Origin: an uncultured Clostridia bacterium | GTDB taxonomy: Bacteria; Bacillota; Clostridia; Christensenellales; Borkfalkiaceae | Reading direction: 5' to 3' | DNA: 37,373 nucleotides | Assembly (NCBI GenBank): GCA_945949395.1 | Contig: CAMFEK010000018.1 | Span: 1-37,373 of the forward strand | Shown: positions 15,007 through 23,835 of the stretch, in pieces | Position numbering within the stretch: position 1 is the stretch's first letter | How the letters are laid out: each line of letters begins with the position of its first letter | Translations under genes and position numbers: made by a program | The notes under the pieces: generated by a model | Databases searched by the model: none | The model's input: the letters and a program-made list of their open reading frames with translations, nothing else | Told to the model about the DNA's origin: nothing

Positions 15007-15780
15007 ATGTTGTTGGAGCAATTCGATCCCGATAAAAGGGCTGTCATCGAGCCGTACATGGCGGTGACGCCCTGCGAAAATTTCCCCGAAACGGTGGTGT
15101 CCGTCTTTTCCCATCATCTGTTTTCGCGCGTCGTCGAATTTTTAGGCGGCAAGAAAATAACGGAGACGAGAGACGTGGACGGCGTGTGGCCCGTCTACGA
15201 GGTGACCTATCGCGGCAGGCGCTTTGCCTTTTACAAGGCTCGCCTGGGCGCGCCCGCCTGCGTGGGGGCGTTCGAAGATCTGATTGCCCTCGGGGCAAAG
15301 CGAATGATTCTTTTGGGCAATTGCGGCGTTCTCGATAAAACCATCGAGGATTGCGGCGTCATCATTCCCACCCAAGCGATCCGCGACGAGGGCACGAGCT
15401 ACCATTATCTGCCCGCTTGCGACGTCATCGACGTCAACGTGAAATACCGCGAAGAGTTCAAGCGCATCTTGTCGGCGTTCGGCTATCCGTACGTGGAGGG
15501 GGTCACCTGGACGACGGACGCCTTCTATCGGGAGACGAGAGGCAAGATAGATCGTCGCAGAAAAATGGGCGCTATCTGCGTGGAGATGGAGTGCGCCGCC
15601 GTGCAGGCGATGTGTTCCTTTCGCGGCGTGGAGTTCTTTCAATTCCTGTATGCGGGGGATAACCTCGACCATTCCTCTTGGGAAATAAGAAGTTTATCGG
15701 GACTTTCCCGCCTCGAGGATAAGGAAAAGATCGCTCTTCTCGCCTTCGAGCTCGCCTGCAAAATCGAGGAAAATGCGTAA
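15007..15780 (+). CDS. Nucleoside phosphorylase (uridine/purine nucleoside phosphorylase I family)
   Basis: 257 residues, starting 18 nt after the split-barrel gene. Nucleoside phosphorylases cleave nucleosides with phosphate to a base and ribose-1-phosphate for salvage. Typical segments: KARLGAPACVGAFEDLIALGAKRMILLGNCG (the GxxCG-type phosphate and base loop) and the base-recognition stretch CVEMECAAVQAMCSFRGVE, with the glutamate of the MEC motif that binds the ribose 2'-OH. DEGTSYHYLP is the family segment near the active site. Whether the base is uracil or a purine is not clear. Confidence 0.85.
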   Translation: MLLEQFDPDKRAVIEPYMAVTPCENFPETVVSVFSHHLFSRVVEFLGGKKITETRDVDGVWPVYEVTYRGRRFAFYKARLGAPACVGAFEDLIALGAKRMILLGNCGVLDKTIEDCGVIIPTQAIRDEGTSYHYLPACDVIDVNVKYREEFKRILSAFGYPYVEGVTWTTDAFYRETRGKIDRRRKMGAICVEMECAAVQAMCSFRGVEFFQFLYAGDNLDHSSWEIRSLSGLSRLEDKEKIALLAFELACKIEENA

Positions 15781-15866
15781 AAAAGGATTCCCGCCGCGCG
15801 CCGCAATGCGATTTTTTTTGAATAATATCCATTTTCATGAATATTTATGAACGCCACTCAAATAAG

Positions 15867-15895
15867 TTGACAAAAAATGTGAAATGGCGTATGAT
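15867..15895 (+). promoter_or_regulatory. Sigma-A promoter of the amino-acid ABC transporter operon
   Basis: TTGACA (15867-15872), a 17-bp spacer and TATGAT (15890-15895). A T-run of eight at 15812-15819 after a weak hairpin may end the previous operon. Confidence 0.8.
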
Positions 15896-15940
15896 AAATC
15901 TATTATTTTTGTTAATGAACATTTTATGAGGTATACTGTT

Positions 15941-16780
15941 ATGAATATGAAAAAAACTTTTGCCATCGGCTTGGCGGCAGCCACTTTGGCGACCGGCACG
16001 GCGGCGTTCGCTTCCTGCGGTGACGCAGTCGGCACGATCTACGTGGACACCAACGCATTTTTTGCTCCCTTTGAATATTACGACGGCACCGAGATCGTCG
16101 GCGTCGACATCGATATTATGAATATGGTGGGCAAAAAGCTCAATAAGCAGATCGTCGTGGAAAACACCGATTTCGGCGTCATCATCGAAAACGTATCGGA
16201 GGGAAAGAAGTATGACTGCGGCGCGGCGGGCATCACCATTACCGATGAAAGAAAGGAACTCGTCGATTTCTCCACCCCTTACTTTACTTCCGTTCAGTAC
16301 GTCGTGTGCGCGAAGGGCGCCATGGAAGCGGACGGCAAGGACGGCGACGTGAGCTACGTTCTGTGGGAATCCCTCGCGGGCAAGACGATCGGCGTGCAGA
16401 CGGATACGACGGGCGATATTTACGTGGACGGCGAGATCAATGCGACCGCAGATAACGATTACGGCGAAGACGGCGTTTTGTACGGCACCGGCACGAAGGA
16501 GGTTCGTATGGACAGCGCGCAGGTCGCTTGCGACGCGATCGGCTCTTTGGTAGACGTTGTGGTCATCGATAAGCTCCCCGCGGAATACATCGTGAATAAA
16601 TCCTCCAAACTCGAATGTTTCGCGCTTTACTACGACGCGAAAAAAGCCACGCAGGAGGAATACGCCATCTGCGTCACCAAGGGTAACACCGAACTGTTGA
16701 ACGCCATCAACGAAGTTCTGGCAGAGCTCGGCAAGAGCGGCATCGACGACTTGGTTTCCAAGCATCTCGGCTTGAAGTAA
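15941..16780 (+). CDS. Amino-acid ABC transporter substrate-binding lipoprotein
   Basis: 279 residues from ATG 15941 (GAGGT 8 nt upstream). The signal peptide MNMKKTFAIGLAAATLATG ends in a lipobox-like FASC at the cysteine that would be lipidated, so the mature protein sits on the outer face of the membrane. The family-3 periplasmic binding protein fold is evident: GVDIDIMNMVGKKLNK, CGAAGITITDERKELVDFSTPYF, GVQTDTTGDI and VDVVVIDKLPAEYI. The segment DERKELVDFSTPYF contains the residues that bind the alpha-amino and carboxyl groups of polar amino acids. It heads an operon with permease and ATPase genes. An intrinsic terminator follows, which would give more binding protein than permease. The exact amino acid is unknown. 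Confidence 0.9.
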   Translation: MNMKKTFAIGLAAATLATGTAAFASCGDAVGTIYVDTNAFFAPFEYYDGTEIVGVDIDIMNMVGKKLNKQIVVENTDFGVIIENVSEGKKYDCGAAGITITDERKELVDFSTPYFTSVQYVVCAKGAMEADGKDGDVSYVLWESLAGKTIGVQTDTTGDIYVDGEINATADNDYGEDGVLYGTGTKEVRMDSAQVACDAIGSLVDVVVIDKLPAEYIVNKSSKLECFALYYDAKKATQEEYAICVTKGNTELLNAINEVLAELGKSGIDDLVSKHLGLK

Positions 16781-16796
16781 AAGAAGGTAAGCAAAA

Positions 16797-16824
16797 GGGG
16801 AGCGGAAGAGACGCTCTCCTTTTT
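16797..16824 (+). terminator. Terminator-like hairpin inside the ABC operon
   Basis: GGGGAGCG (16797-16804) pairs with CGCTCTCC (16812-16819, one G-U pair), followed by five T. It lies between the binding-protein and permease genes and no new promoter is visible after it, so it probably attenuates rather than ends transcription. Confidence 0.75.
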
Positions 16825-16838
16825 GAACGGAGAAAAAT

Positions 16839-17552
16839 ATGACTACATCGATATCGGCAGGTTTTTTTGAAACCATCGCCCTCATCTTTTCCAACGAGAA
16901 ATATTTGCTGATGATTTGGGAGGGCTTGCAGACCACTCTCCTCATCTCGCTCGGCGCGGCGGCGCTCGGACTTTTATTAGGGCTCCTCGTCGCTATCGTC
17001 AAAATCTCAAACAGCAAGAGCAAGTGGATGGCTGTCCCCCGCTTTATCTGCGGCGTCTACACCACCATCATTCGCGGCACGCCTATGGCGCTGCAACTTT
17101 TCATTCTGACGTTCGTCGTCTTTGCCATTCGCGGCTTTCCCACGACGGTGACGGCGATCATCGCGTTCGGCATCAATTCGGGCGCCTACGTCTCCGAGAA
17201 TATCCGCGCGGGGATCCTTTCCGTCGACAAAGGACAGACGGAAGCGGGGCGCGCGCTCGGTCTTTCCGGCGCGCAGACGATGATGAAGATCGTCATTCCG
17301 CAGGGCATGAAAAACGTCATTCCCGCCATCGGCAACGAGCTCATCGCCCTCATCAAGGAAACTTCTATCGTCAGCATGGTCGGTCTTTTCGATCTGACGC
17401 AGGCGGCAAAGGTTCTCGGCTCGGGGCAGAATCTCGCAACGTATTTTGCGCCCATGATGGTCGTAGCGCTGTTCTATCTCGCCATCGTCTATTTGCTGAC
17501 GTGGCTGATCAAAATCATCGAAGGGAGGTTGAGAGCCGGTGATAAACGATAA
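16839..17552 (+). CDS. Amino-acid ABC transporter permease (HisMQ/GlnP family)
   Basis: 237 residues with about five membrane spans. The EAA loop that docks onto the ATPase is visible as [22 protein letters not shown] in the C-terminal half, and the N-terminal [20 protein letters not shown] stretch is typical of polar amino-acid permeases. The [13 protein letters not shown] segment is the family signature. GGAG precedes the ATG. It overlaps the ATPase gene by 14 nt. Confidence 0.93.
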   Translation: MTTSISAGFFETIALIFSNEKYLLMIWEGLQTTLLISLGAAALGLLLGLLVAIVKISNSKSKWMAVPRFICGVYTTIIRGTPMALQLFILTFVVFAIRGFPTTVTAIIAFGINSGAYVSENIRAGILSVDKGQTEAGRALGLSGAQTMMKIVIPQGMKNVIPAIGNELIALIKETSIVSMVGLFDLTQAAKVLGSGQNLATYFAPMMVVALFYLAIVYLLTWLIKIIEGRLRAGDKR

Positions 17553-18477
17553 TAACGTGATCATTCACGCCGACAACGTATATAAAAATTTCCACAAGAC
17601 GGAAGTTCTAAAGGGCGTCAGCCTCGAAGTGAAGAAGGGAGAAAAAGTCGTCATCATCGGCGCGTCGGGCAGCGGCAAATCCACTCTTTTGCGCTGTCTC
17701 AATTCCCTCGACGAGGCGACCTACGGCGAAGTGTGGTTGCACGGAAAATTGCTCACGGCAGTCGATCCCTATCTGCACCGCGATATTATCGCCCTCTCTC
17801 ATACCTACGCCGCCGTCAAGGAACGTTTGCTCCAAGAAGGGGTTTCCGAAGACGCCTTGCACGACCGCGCGATCGAAAAGATCAAAGCGGAAGACCTCTT
17901 AAAAAGCAACGAGGGCGCCGCCTACAAAAAAGCCATCAAGGAATTTGAAAAGGCGAACCGCCTGGATATCAACGTCGCCCGCCGCAGCATGGGCATGGTG
18001 TTCCAGAATTTTAATCTGTTCCACAATATGAACGTGCTCGACAACATGATCTATGCGCCCGTCAAGCTCAAGCTCATGACGAAGGAGGACGCGATCGAAA
18101 AGGCGAAAGGGCTGTTGACCCGTATCAACCTGCCCGATAAGATCGACGCCTATCCCTCCTCTTTATCCGGCGGGCAGAAACAGCGTATCGCCATCGCCCG
18201 TTCGCTCATGATGAATCCCGAAGTCATGCTCTTCGACGAGCCGACTTCCGCCCTCGATCCCGAAATGGTCGGCGAAGTGCTCTCTTTGATGAAGGAGCTT
18301 GCCGAAAGCGGCATGACGATGGTCGTCGTCACGCACGAAATGGGCTTTGCGCGGGAAGTCGCGTCCCGCGTGCTCTTCGTCAACGACGGAAAGATCGCCG
18401 AGGAGAATACCCCCGAGGAATTTTTCTCAAATCCCAAGGACTCCCGTTTGCGGGAATTTTTATCCAAAGTGCTATAA
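17539..18477 (+). CDS. Amino-acid ABC transporter ATPase with a large internal insertion
   Basis: 312 residues, starting with GTG inside the end of the permease gene; the usual length is about 240-255. Walker [10 protein letters not shown] is at 41-49, Q-loop Q156 in VFQNFNLF, signature LSGGQ at 209-213, Walker B VMLFDEP at 229-235 and the switch histidine H266, so ATP hydrolysis should be normal. The extra length is one block of about 70 residues (about 73-142) between the first beta strands and the Q-loop. It is predicted to be charged and helical ([33 protein letters not shown]). No frameshift is involved, and sequence on both sides aligns with the normal family. Confidence 0.92.
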   Translation: MINDNNVIIHADNVYKNFHKTEVLKGVSLEVKKGEKVVIIGASGSGKSTLLRCLNSLDEATYGEVWLHGKLLTAVDPYLHRDIIALSHTYAAVKERLLQEGVSEDALHDRAIEKIKAEDLLKSNEGAAYKKAIKEFEKANRLDINVARRSMGMVFQNFNLFHNMNVLDNMIYAPVKLKLMTKEDAIEKAKGLLTRINLPDKIDAYPSSLSGGQKQRIAIARSLMMNPEVMLFDEPTSALDPEMVGEVLSLMKELAESGMTMVVVTHEMGFAREVASRVLFVNDGKIAEENTPEEFFSNPKDSRLREFLSKVL

Positions 18478-18481
18478 CGCC

Positions 18482-18511
18482 ACGCTCTCCCTTTCTCGGA
18501 GAGCGTTTTTT
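18482..18511 (+). terminator. Intrinsic terminator of the ABC transporter operon
   Basis: ACGCTCTCC (18482-18490) pairs with GGAGAGCGT (18498-18506), continuing into a T-run. Confidence 0.92.
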
Positions 18512-18541
18512 GGTATAAAAAATCTCCTTTTCCGCATTCTG
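18512..18541 (+). promoter_or_regulatory. Sigma-G-like promoter of spoVAD
   Basis: GGTATA (18512-18517), a 17-bp spacer and CATTCTG (18535-18541), close to the forespore sigma-G consensus TGAATA / CATACTA. spoVA operons are known sigma-G targets. The -10 element ends 6 nt before the ATG. Confidence 0.6.
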
Positions 18542-18547
18542 TAAGAA

Positions 18548-19540
18548 ATGAGAAAAAGTACGATCTTTTTTAACAATTCTCCCGTCATCCTTTCGACGAG
18601 TACGGTGGCGGGACCCAAGGAGTGCCAGGGCGTCGTCGGGAAATACGTCGATACGCCCCTCTCCGACGATACGTTCGGGGAGAGTACCTACGAAAAAGCG
18701 GAGTGTAAAATGCTCTCTCACGCCATTCGCGGCGCCATCAAAAAGGCAAAAAAGAAGGAGGAGGAAATCGATCTTCTCGTGTCGGGGGATCTTCTGAATC
18801 AGATCGTATCCTCCAGTTTTGCCGCCAGAGATTTTTCCGTTCCCTTTCTCGGCGTGTACGGCGCCTGTTCTACCATGGCGGAAGCCTTCGCCGTGTCGGC
18901 GGCGTTCGTCAATGCGGGGTACTATAAAAACGTCGTCGCCGCAACGGGCAGTCATTTTTCTTCCGCGGAAAGGCAGTACCGCTTTCCGCTCGAACAGGGC
19001 ACGACGCGCCCGCCACAGTCGCAATGGACGGTGACGGGCGCGGGCGGCGCGCTCGTCACCGATAAGGGGAAAGGGGTGATCATCGAATGCGCCACGATCG
19101 GCAAGGTAGTGGATTTCGGCATCACGGACGTGAACAACATGGGCGCCGCCATGGCGCCCGCCGCCGCCGATACCATCTTGACGCACTTGCGGGAAACGGG
19201 TCGGCGCGCGGAGGACTACGATCTCATCGTAACGGGGGATCTGGGCGCCTTGGGCAGTCGGCTCTTAAAGCATCTCACGGAGCAAAAGGGTGTCGATCTG
19301 CAACCCAACCACGTGGATTGCGGCGAAATCATTTACAAGGTCGTCGAGGACGAATTTCAGGGCGGCTCGGGCGCCGGCTGTTCCGCCGTCGTGTTCAATT
19401 CCTATTTATACAGCGAAATGATGTCGGGGCGGTTAAAGAGCATACTCTTCTGCGCTACGGGCGCTCTCCTCTCCACGGTCACGAGCGGGCAGGGGGAGAG
19501 TATTCCCTGCATCTGCCACGCGGTTTCCTTGCGCGTTTAA
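18548..19540 (+). CDS. spoVAD: Stage V sporulation protein AD
   Basis: 330 residues, the usual SpoVAD length. The thiolase-like fold is recognisable in the N-terminal TVAGPKECQG, the LGVYGACSTMAEA stretch (the Cys of the thiolase nucleophile region), the segment RPPQSQWTVTGAGGAL, and HVDCGEIIYKVVEDEFQGGSGAGC. SpoVAD is a soluble subunit of the SpoVA channel of the spore inner membrane that takes up dipicolinic acid in the forespore and releases it during germination; it binds dipicolinate directly. spoVAC, normally immediately upstream, is absent here. No good ribosome binding site precedes the ATG. Confidence 0.95.
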   Translation: MRKSTIFFNNSPVILSTSTVAGPKECQGVVGKYVDTPLSDDTFGESTYEKAECKMLSHAIRGAIKKAKKKEEEIDLLVSGDLLNQIVSSSFAARDFSVPFLGVYGACSTMAEAFAVSAAFVNAGYYKNVVAATGSHFSSAERQYRFPLEQGTTRPPQSQWTVTGAGGALVTDKGKGVIIECATIGKVVDFGITDVNNMGAAMAPAAADTILTHLRETGRRAEDYDLIVTGDLGALGSRLLKHLTEQKGVDLQPNHVDCGEIIYKVVEDEFQGGSGAGCSAVVFNSYLYSEMMSGRLKSILFCATGALLSTVTSGQGESIPCICHAVSLRV

Positions 19541-19619
19541 TCGGGTTTTGTTAAGTCGGGAGGGAAAGCGGAACGCGCCGCGGGCGCGACGCCTCTTCGT
19601 CGTTTTTTTGGGAGAAATC

Positions 19620-20003
19620 ATGTTTTCAGAATACCTTTCCATTTTATTTATGTTTTTCAAAGCCTTCGTCGTAGGCGGACTCATCTGCGTGCTCGCGCAG
19701 ATCATCATCAATTTCACCGATCTCACCGCGGGCAAGATTTTGGTGTACTTCATGCTCGGCGGACTCATTTTGCAGTCGCTCGGGCTCTATCAGTATCTCG
19801 TGGATTTTGCGGGCGCGGGCGCTACCGTTCCCATTTCCGGCTTTGGCTATCTGCTCGCCAACGGCGCCATGCGCGGCGTGCAAAAGGGTTTTTTCTATGC
19901 GATCACGGGTCCGCTTGCCGCCGCGTCGGCGGGCGTCTCCGCCGCCGTGGTGTTTTCCTTCTTTATGGCGCTCATTTTCCGTTCTCATACCAAGTTTAAC
20001 TGA
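19620..20003 (+). CDS. spoVAE: Stage V sporulation protein AE (SpoVAEB-type membrane protein)
   Basis: 127 residues from ATG 19620 (GGGAG upstream). Three to four membrane spans, with the family features LIFMFFKAFVVGGLICVLAQ in form, LTAGKILVYFMLGGLILQ and the glycine-rich GFGYLLANGAMRGV. This protein, together with SpoVAC and SpoVAD, forms the dipicolinate channel of the spore membrane. It is 79 nt after spoVAD and co-transcribed with it. SpoVAC and SpoVAEB are homologous; the position after spoVAD and the length favour SpoVAEB. Confidence 0.9.
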   Translation: MFSEYLSILFMFFKAFVVGGLICVLAQIIINFTDLTAGKILVYFMLGGLILQSLGLYQYLVDFAGAGATVPISGFGYLLANGAMRGVQKGFFYAITGPLAAASAGVSAAVVFSFFMALIFRSHTKFN

Positions 20004-20049
20004 TCGGAAGGGGGCGCATATCCGATCCCTTCGCCGCATACAATAAACC

Positions 20050-20697
20050 ATGAAAAAACGGACAAGGAGAAGGCTATTCATTCTCTTACTCGCGCTTCTC
20101 CTTCTCTTGCTGCCCCTTTTGCGCGTCTTGTATAACGGAACTTCCGTCTTGAAATCCATCGCGGAAGCGACCATGCGCTCCATCACGACGGAAGCCGTGA
20201 ACGACGCCGTATATTATACGCTCAGCGATAATCTTCGCTACGAGGATCTCGTCTCTATCTCGCGCGGGGAAAAGGGCGAGATCCTCTCCATCACTTCCAA
20301 CTCCCTGCAAATCAACCGCATCGCGCGAGATACGGCGTATATGTCTCAAAAAAACTTGAACGAGATGAGTCGGGAGGGCATTTCCATTCCGCTCGGCGCC
20401 TTTTCCGGCATCGAGCTGTTTGCGGGTATGGGTCCCGTCGTTCACCTCAAAATCATTCCCATCAGCAACGTGGAGTGCCGTTTCGTTTCCTCTTTCGAGT
20501 CTGTCGGCGTCAACCAAACGAAACATTCCATCTATCTCGAGATCGTGTCGGATATCTCCATCATCATGATGCGGGAGACCTCCAACTTCGCCTCCACCAC
20601 GGAAGTTCTCATCTGCGAAAGCGTGCTCGTCGGCGAGGTTCCCAAGGTATATTTTTCCTCGGACGTGTTCGGCGGAAAGTACGATCTGACGCCGTGA
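20050..20697 (+). CDS. yunB: YunB-like sporulation protein
   Basis: 215 residues with one N-terminal membrane span (about 8-26) and a long exported domain. The order of conserved segments fits YunB: AVNDAVYYTL, DLVSISRGEKGEILSITSNSLQINRI, PLGAFSGIELFAGMGPVVHLKIIPI and the C-terminal SIIMMRETSNF / ESVLVGEVPKVYF. B. subtilis YunB is a mother-cell protein needed for full sporulation, with unknown chemistry. It follows spoVAE by 46 nt; no separate promoter was identified. Confidence 0.88.
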   Translation: MKKRTRRRLFILLLALLLLLLPLLRVLYNGTSVLKSIAEATMRSITTEAVNDAVYYTLSDNLRYEDLVSISRGEKGEILSITSNSLQINRIARDTAYMSQKNLNEMSREGISIPLGAFSGIELFAGMGPVVHLKIIPISNVECRFVSSFESVGVNQTKHSIYLEIVSDISIIMMRETSNFASTTEVLICESVLVGEVPKVYFSSDVFGGKYDLTP

Positions 20698-20739
20698 CCC
20701 GCTCGTTTGAAAGTTATGCAAGAATTTTGAATATATTCA

Positions 20740-20768
20740 TTGACATTTTCGACAAAACATGGTAAGAT
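20740..20768 (+). promoter_or_regulatory. Sigma-A promoter of the yitT-like gene, very close to the start codon
   Basis: TTGACA (20740-20745), a 17-bp spacer and TAAGAT (20763-20768). Only 6 nt separate the -10 box from the ATG, so the transcript should begin at or within a few nt of the start codon. Confidence 0.75.
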
Positions 20769-20774
20769 AGGAAC

Positions 20775-21656
20775 ATGAAAGCAAAAAAACTCATGAAAAA
20801 CGTCAAAAGTATTTTAATCATTTTGCTCGGAACTTTGGGTATGGCGGGCGCGGTGGAGTTTTTTATCGTGCCGAATCGTTTGGTCACGGGCGGTGTTGCG
20901 GGTTTGGGTATCTTTTTGCAATATTTTTTCCCCGAGATTCCGCTTTCCCTCTTCACTTTTATCTTTAACGTCGCCATGCTCGCGTTGGGTTTGGCGTTTT
21001 TGGGGAAACGCTTTATCGTTACGACGCTGATCAGCTCGCTCGTCTATCCGCTCGCCATGGCGTGTTTCGAGTTCTTTTACAGCGGTGATCCGCTCACGCA
21101 AGACCCGCTCCTTGCCGCCGTGGCGGCGGGCGTTCTCTTGGGCGTTTCGCTCGGCGTCGTCATTCGCGAGGGCGCCTCTACGGGCGGATTCGACATTCCC
21201 GAACTCATCGTGCACAAATATACAGGTATTCCCGTCTCCGTCTTGATATACGCGGTGGATTTCGTCATCATCGCGCTCCAACTCCTTTCAAACAGTACGG
21301 AGGCGGTGCTCTACGGCATTCTTCTCACGCTCGTTTGTTCCGTCGCGCTCAATAAGGTGATGGTCGTCGGCAACAAAAAGACGCAGCTCAAAATCGTTTC
21401 CGATCGGTCGGAAGAGATTCGCCGCGCCATTTTGCAGGATATCGACCGCGGCGTAACTATTTTGTACGGCGAAACGGGATATCTGGGAAAGCCCGCCAAG
21501 ATGCTCGTCACCGTCATGAGCCCCCGCGAGGTGCCGCAGATGCGCGCGCTGCTCGAAAAGATCGATCCCTACGCCTTTATTACCATCGAAGAGGTCAACG
21601 AGGTGCGGGGTAGGGGGTTCACCCTCGAGCGGGACTCGTTGAGAGAGGAAAAATAA
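20775..21656 (+). CDS. YitT family membrane protein (DUF161 + DUF2179)
   Basis: 293 residues. Five to six membrane spans with the family signatures (FFIVPNRLVTGGVAGLGIFLQY; REGASTGGFDIPELIVHK) fill the first about 190 residues, followed by a soluble DUF2179 domain (KIVSDRSEEIRRAILQDIDRGVTIL). The function is not established; the family is common in Firmicutes. It is probably translated from a nearly leaderless mRNA, since its promoter ends 6 nt before the ATG. The next gene follows 27 nt later. Confidence 0.9.
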   Translation: MKAKKLMKNVKSILIILLGTLGMAGAVEFFIVPNRLVTGGVAGLGIFLQYFFPEIPLSLFTFIFNVAMLALGLAFLGKRFIVTTLISSLVYPLAMACFEFFYSGDPLTQDPLLAAVAAGVLLGVSLGVVIREGASTGGFDIPELIVHKYTGIPVSVLIYAVDFVIIALQLLSNSTEAVLYGILLTLVCSVALNKVMVVGNKKTQLKIVSDRSEEIRRAILQDIDRGVTILYGETGYLGKPAKMLVTVMSPREVPQMRALLEKIDPYAFITIEEVNEVRGRGFTLERDSLREEK

Positions 21657-21683
21657 GAGTTTTAAGTTTTAGGAGAATCGATT

Positions 21684-22763
21684 ATGGGAAATATCGTGGA
21701 TTATTTGGAATGGAGAGGGGACCTCACCTTTGAACAGGATCCCTTCAACGAGGTGGACAGTTTAATTTTAACGGCGATCGTCTACCTCAGCGGACAGAAT
21801 TACTTACCCAAGAGCGGGGAGGAGCTGACCATTCGTCAGGTCGCCGAAGAATATTTTGAAACGCACGATCCCAAGAGCGTATATATCGGAATATTTTTCG
21901 ACAAATGTCTCGGCGAATTTGCGCAAAAGCTCGGTCAAAGCGAGCGGTTCGGGCATATCAAGGTGATGCGCCGCGTCAACCGCGTGAACAAAGACAAGCA
22001 ACGTCAATTTTGCGCCGTCACCTTCCGTCTGTCCAAAAATTTGTACTACATAGCGTATAAGGGAACGGACGATTCCCTCATCGGTTGGTGGGAAAATCTA
22101 AACACGCTCGTCACCTATCCCGTCATCGCGCAGAGCAAAGCCGCGCTGTATGCCAAGGGGGAAATGAATCGCTTTCCCGAAGGCAGGTTTTATCTCGGCG
22201 GGCACTCCAAGGGCGGAAATATGGCGGTCTATGCGGCGTATCAGCTTTCGGAGAGCGAACAGGCGCGCCTGATCAAGGTATACAGCAACGACGGGCAGGG
22301 TTTCACGCCGGGAAAATTCGAACGGGAGAAATACGAAAGGATTCGGGATAAGGTCGTGCAGATCGTTCCCGAGGATTGCCTCGTGGGGAATCTGTTGGAG
22401 GAATATCCCTGCGAGCGGATCGTGGTAAAAACGACGGGCTCCGGCATCATGGAGCACGACTGCTTTAAGTGGAGCTTGTGCGGAAACCGCTTTATTGCCC
22501 TTCCCGACGTCTCGGAGAAGAGCAAAAACACGCGCGAGAGCGTCAACGAGCTACTCGCCTCCCTGACGGAAGAGGATAAACAGGATATCGTCGACGAGAT
22601 GTATACGCTCATCACGAATATGGAGGCGGAAACGCTCACCGATCTTCTGAAACGGGAAAACAGGCTCGTCTTTTTCCGCAGCGTGCGTTCGCTTACGCCC
22701 AAGTGCTCGAAAATCTTTTTCGCGTTCGCGCGAATTTGTATCGCAAACGGTATGGTTTTCTAA
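21684..22763 (+). CDS. DUF2974 alpha/beta-hydrolase (Mbeg1-like lipase/esterase family)
   Basis: 359 residues with TTTTAGGAG before the ATG. The nucleophile elbow GGHSKGG places the catalytic Ser at about residue 175, after the lid-like YYIAYKGTDDSLIGWWENL that resembles class-3 lipases. Later conserved segments are YSNDGQGF (possible acid) and EHDCFKW (possible His). There is no signal peptide, so it is probably intracellular. Substrate unknown. It is transcribed with the YitT gene and ends at a bidirectional terminator shared with murG. Confidence 0.87.
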   Translation: MGNIVDYLEWRGDLTFEQDPFNEVDSLILTAIVYLSGQNYLPKSGEELTIRQVAEEYFETHDPKSVYIGIFFDKCLGEFAQKLGQSERFGHIKVMRRVNRVNKDKQRQFCAVTFRLSKNLYYIAYKGTDDSLIGWWENLNTLVTYPVIAQSKAALYAKGEMNRFPEGRFYLGGHSKGGNMAVYAAYQLSESEQARLIKVYSNDGQGFTPGKFEREKYERIRDKVVQIVPEDCLVGNLLEEYPCERIVVKTTGSGIMEHDCFKWSLCGNRFIALPDVSEKSKNTRESVNELLASLTEEDKQDIVDEMYTLITNMEAETLTDLLKRENRLVFFRSVRSLTPKCSKIFFAFARICIANGMVF

Positions 22764-22767
22764 AAAA

Positions 22768-22800
22768 GACCTTTCGCGGCATCGCGAAAGGTCTTTTTTT
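22768..22800. terminator. Bidirectional terminator between the DUF2974 gene and murG
   Basis: GACCTTTCGCG (22768-22778) pairs with CGCGAAAGGTC (22783-22793). A-runs on one side and T-runs on the other give a U-tract in both directions. Confidence 0.93.
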
Positions 22801-22806
22801 CTCCCT

Positions 22807-23835
22807 TCACAGGGCACGCTCGATCTCTTTTATGATATTCTCCGTGCCGCTCTTCACGCCGGATAGCGTCAAGTTGTCGCAAAGCTCTTTGTCCGATATG
22901 GCGTTTTCTATGGCGGGGAACAGATGCTCCAATTGCTTTTCCCGCAGAACGTGACACAGTCGCTTTTTTTCGAAGTATTCGGCGTTCTTAAGCTGATCCC
23001 CCCGCGAGCCGCTCTCCAGCGGAATGAACAACGCCTTTTTATGCAGGGCGAGCACCTCGAACAGGGTATTGCTGCCGCTTCGGGCGATCACGAGGTCGGC
23101 GCAGGCGTAGGCGCTCGCCATGTCCGGTTCGTACTCCCGCTGTACGTAGCCCGCGATATTGTTCTGCACGGTATTCCCCTTGCCGCAGACGTGCAGAATA
23201 TCGTAGCGCTTTGCAAGCAAGGATAAATCTCTTCTCAACGCCTCGTTGATCTTCACGCTGCCGCTCCCGCCGCCGAGCACGAGCAAAATCTTCCTTTTTC
23301 CCGAAAAGGCGTACTTTTGCATGGCGTCCTTTTTCGAGGCGGAAAAGAGTTCCTCGCGAATGGGAGAGCCCGTGTATTTTCCGTTCGGAAAGCTTTCCGT
23401 CGTCTCCGAAAAGGAGCAGAGCACGTTTTTGCATTTTCGTGCGATCAATCGGTTGGTCAGCCCCGCGGTAAGGTCGCTCTCGTGCGTGAGACAGGGGATT
23501 TTCAGCTGCTTTGCCGCCAGGACGACGGGCAGGGAGACGTATCCGCCCTTGGAGAATACGAGATCGGGGGCGATATCCTGCAAAATGCGCTTACATTCCC
23601 GTTTCGCTTTTTGCAGGGAAAGGGGAATGGCTAAATTTTTTAAGGTAAAGCTCCGTATCAGCTTGGGACATTCGATGCGGTAAAAGGGAATGCCGGTGGG
23701 GGGAACGAGCTCGCTTTCTATCTTATCCGTGCCTATGTAGGCGATCTCGTAGCGGTTCTTTAACGGTTCGATGAGGGCGAGGTTGGGAACGACGTGTCCG
23801 GCGCTCCCCCCGCCCGTAAAGAGTATTTTTTTCAT
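22807..23835 (-). CDS. murG: UDP-GlcNAc:undecaprenyl-PP-MurNAc-pentapeptide GlcNAc transferase
   Basis: 342 residues from the ATG at 23835 (AAGGA 7 nt upstream); a TTG at 23841 would add two residues. MurG adds GlcNAc to lipid I to make lipid II at the inner membrane face. The glycine-rich donor loop FTGGGSAGHVVPN is at the N-terminus, the acceptor-side segment GGYVSLPVVLAAK and LTHESDLTAGLTNR are conserved, and the C-domain shows VLGGGSGSVKINE and the UDP-GlcNAc site RSGSNTLFEVLAL with KKALFIPLE. Most MurG genes sit in the dcw cluster; here it stands alone and convergent with the DUF2974 gene. Confidence 0.93.
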   Translation of the reverse strand: MKKILFTGGGSAGHVVPNLALIEPLKNRYEIAYIGTDKIESELVPPTGIPFYRIECPKLIRSFTLKNLAIPLSLQKAKRECKRILQDIAPDLVFSKGGYVSLPVVLAAKQLKIPCLTHESDLTAGLTNRLIARKCKNVLCSFSETTESFPNGKYTGSPIREELFSASKKDAMQKYAFSGKRKILLVLGGGSGSVKINEALRRDLSLLAKRYDILHVCGKGNTVQNNIAGYVQREYEPDMASAYACADLVIARSGSNTLFEVLALHKKALFIPLESGSRGDQLKNAEYFEKKRLCHVLREKQLEHLFPAIENAISDKELCDNLTLSGVKSGTENIIKEIERAL

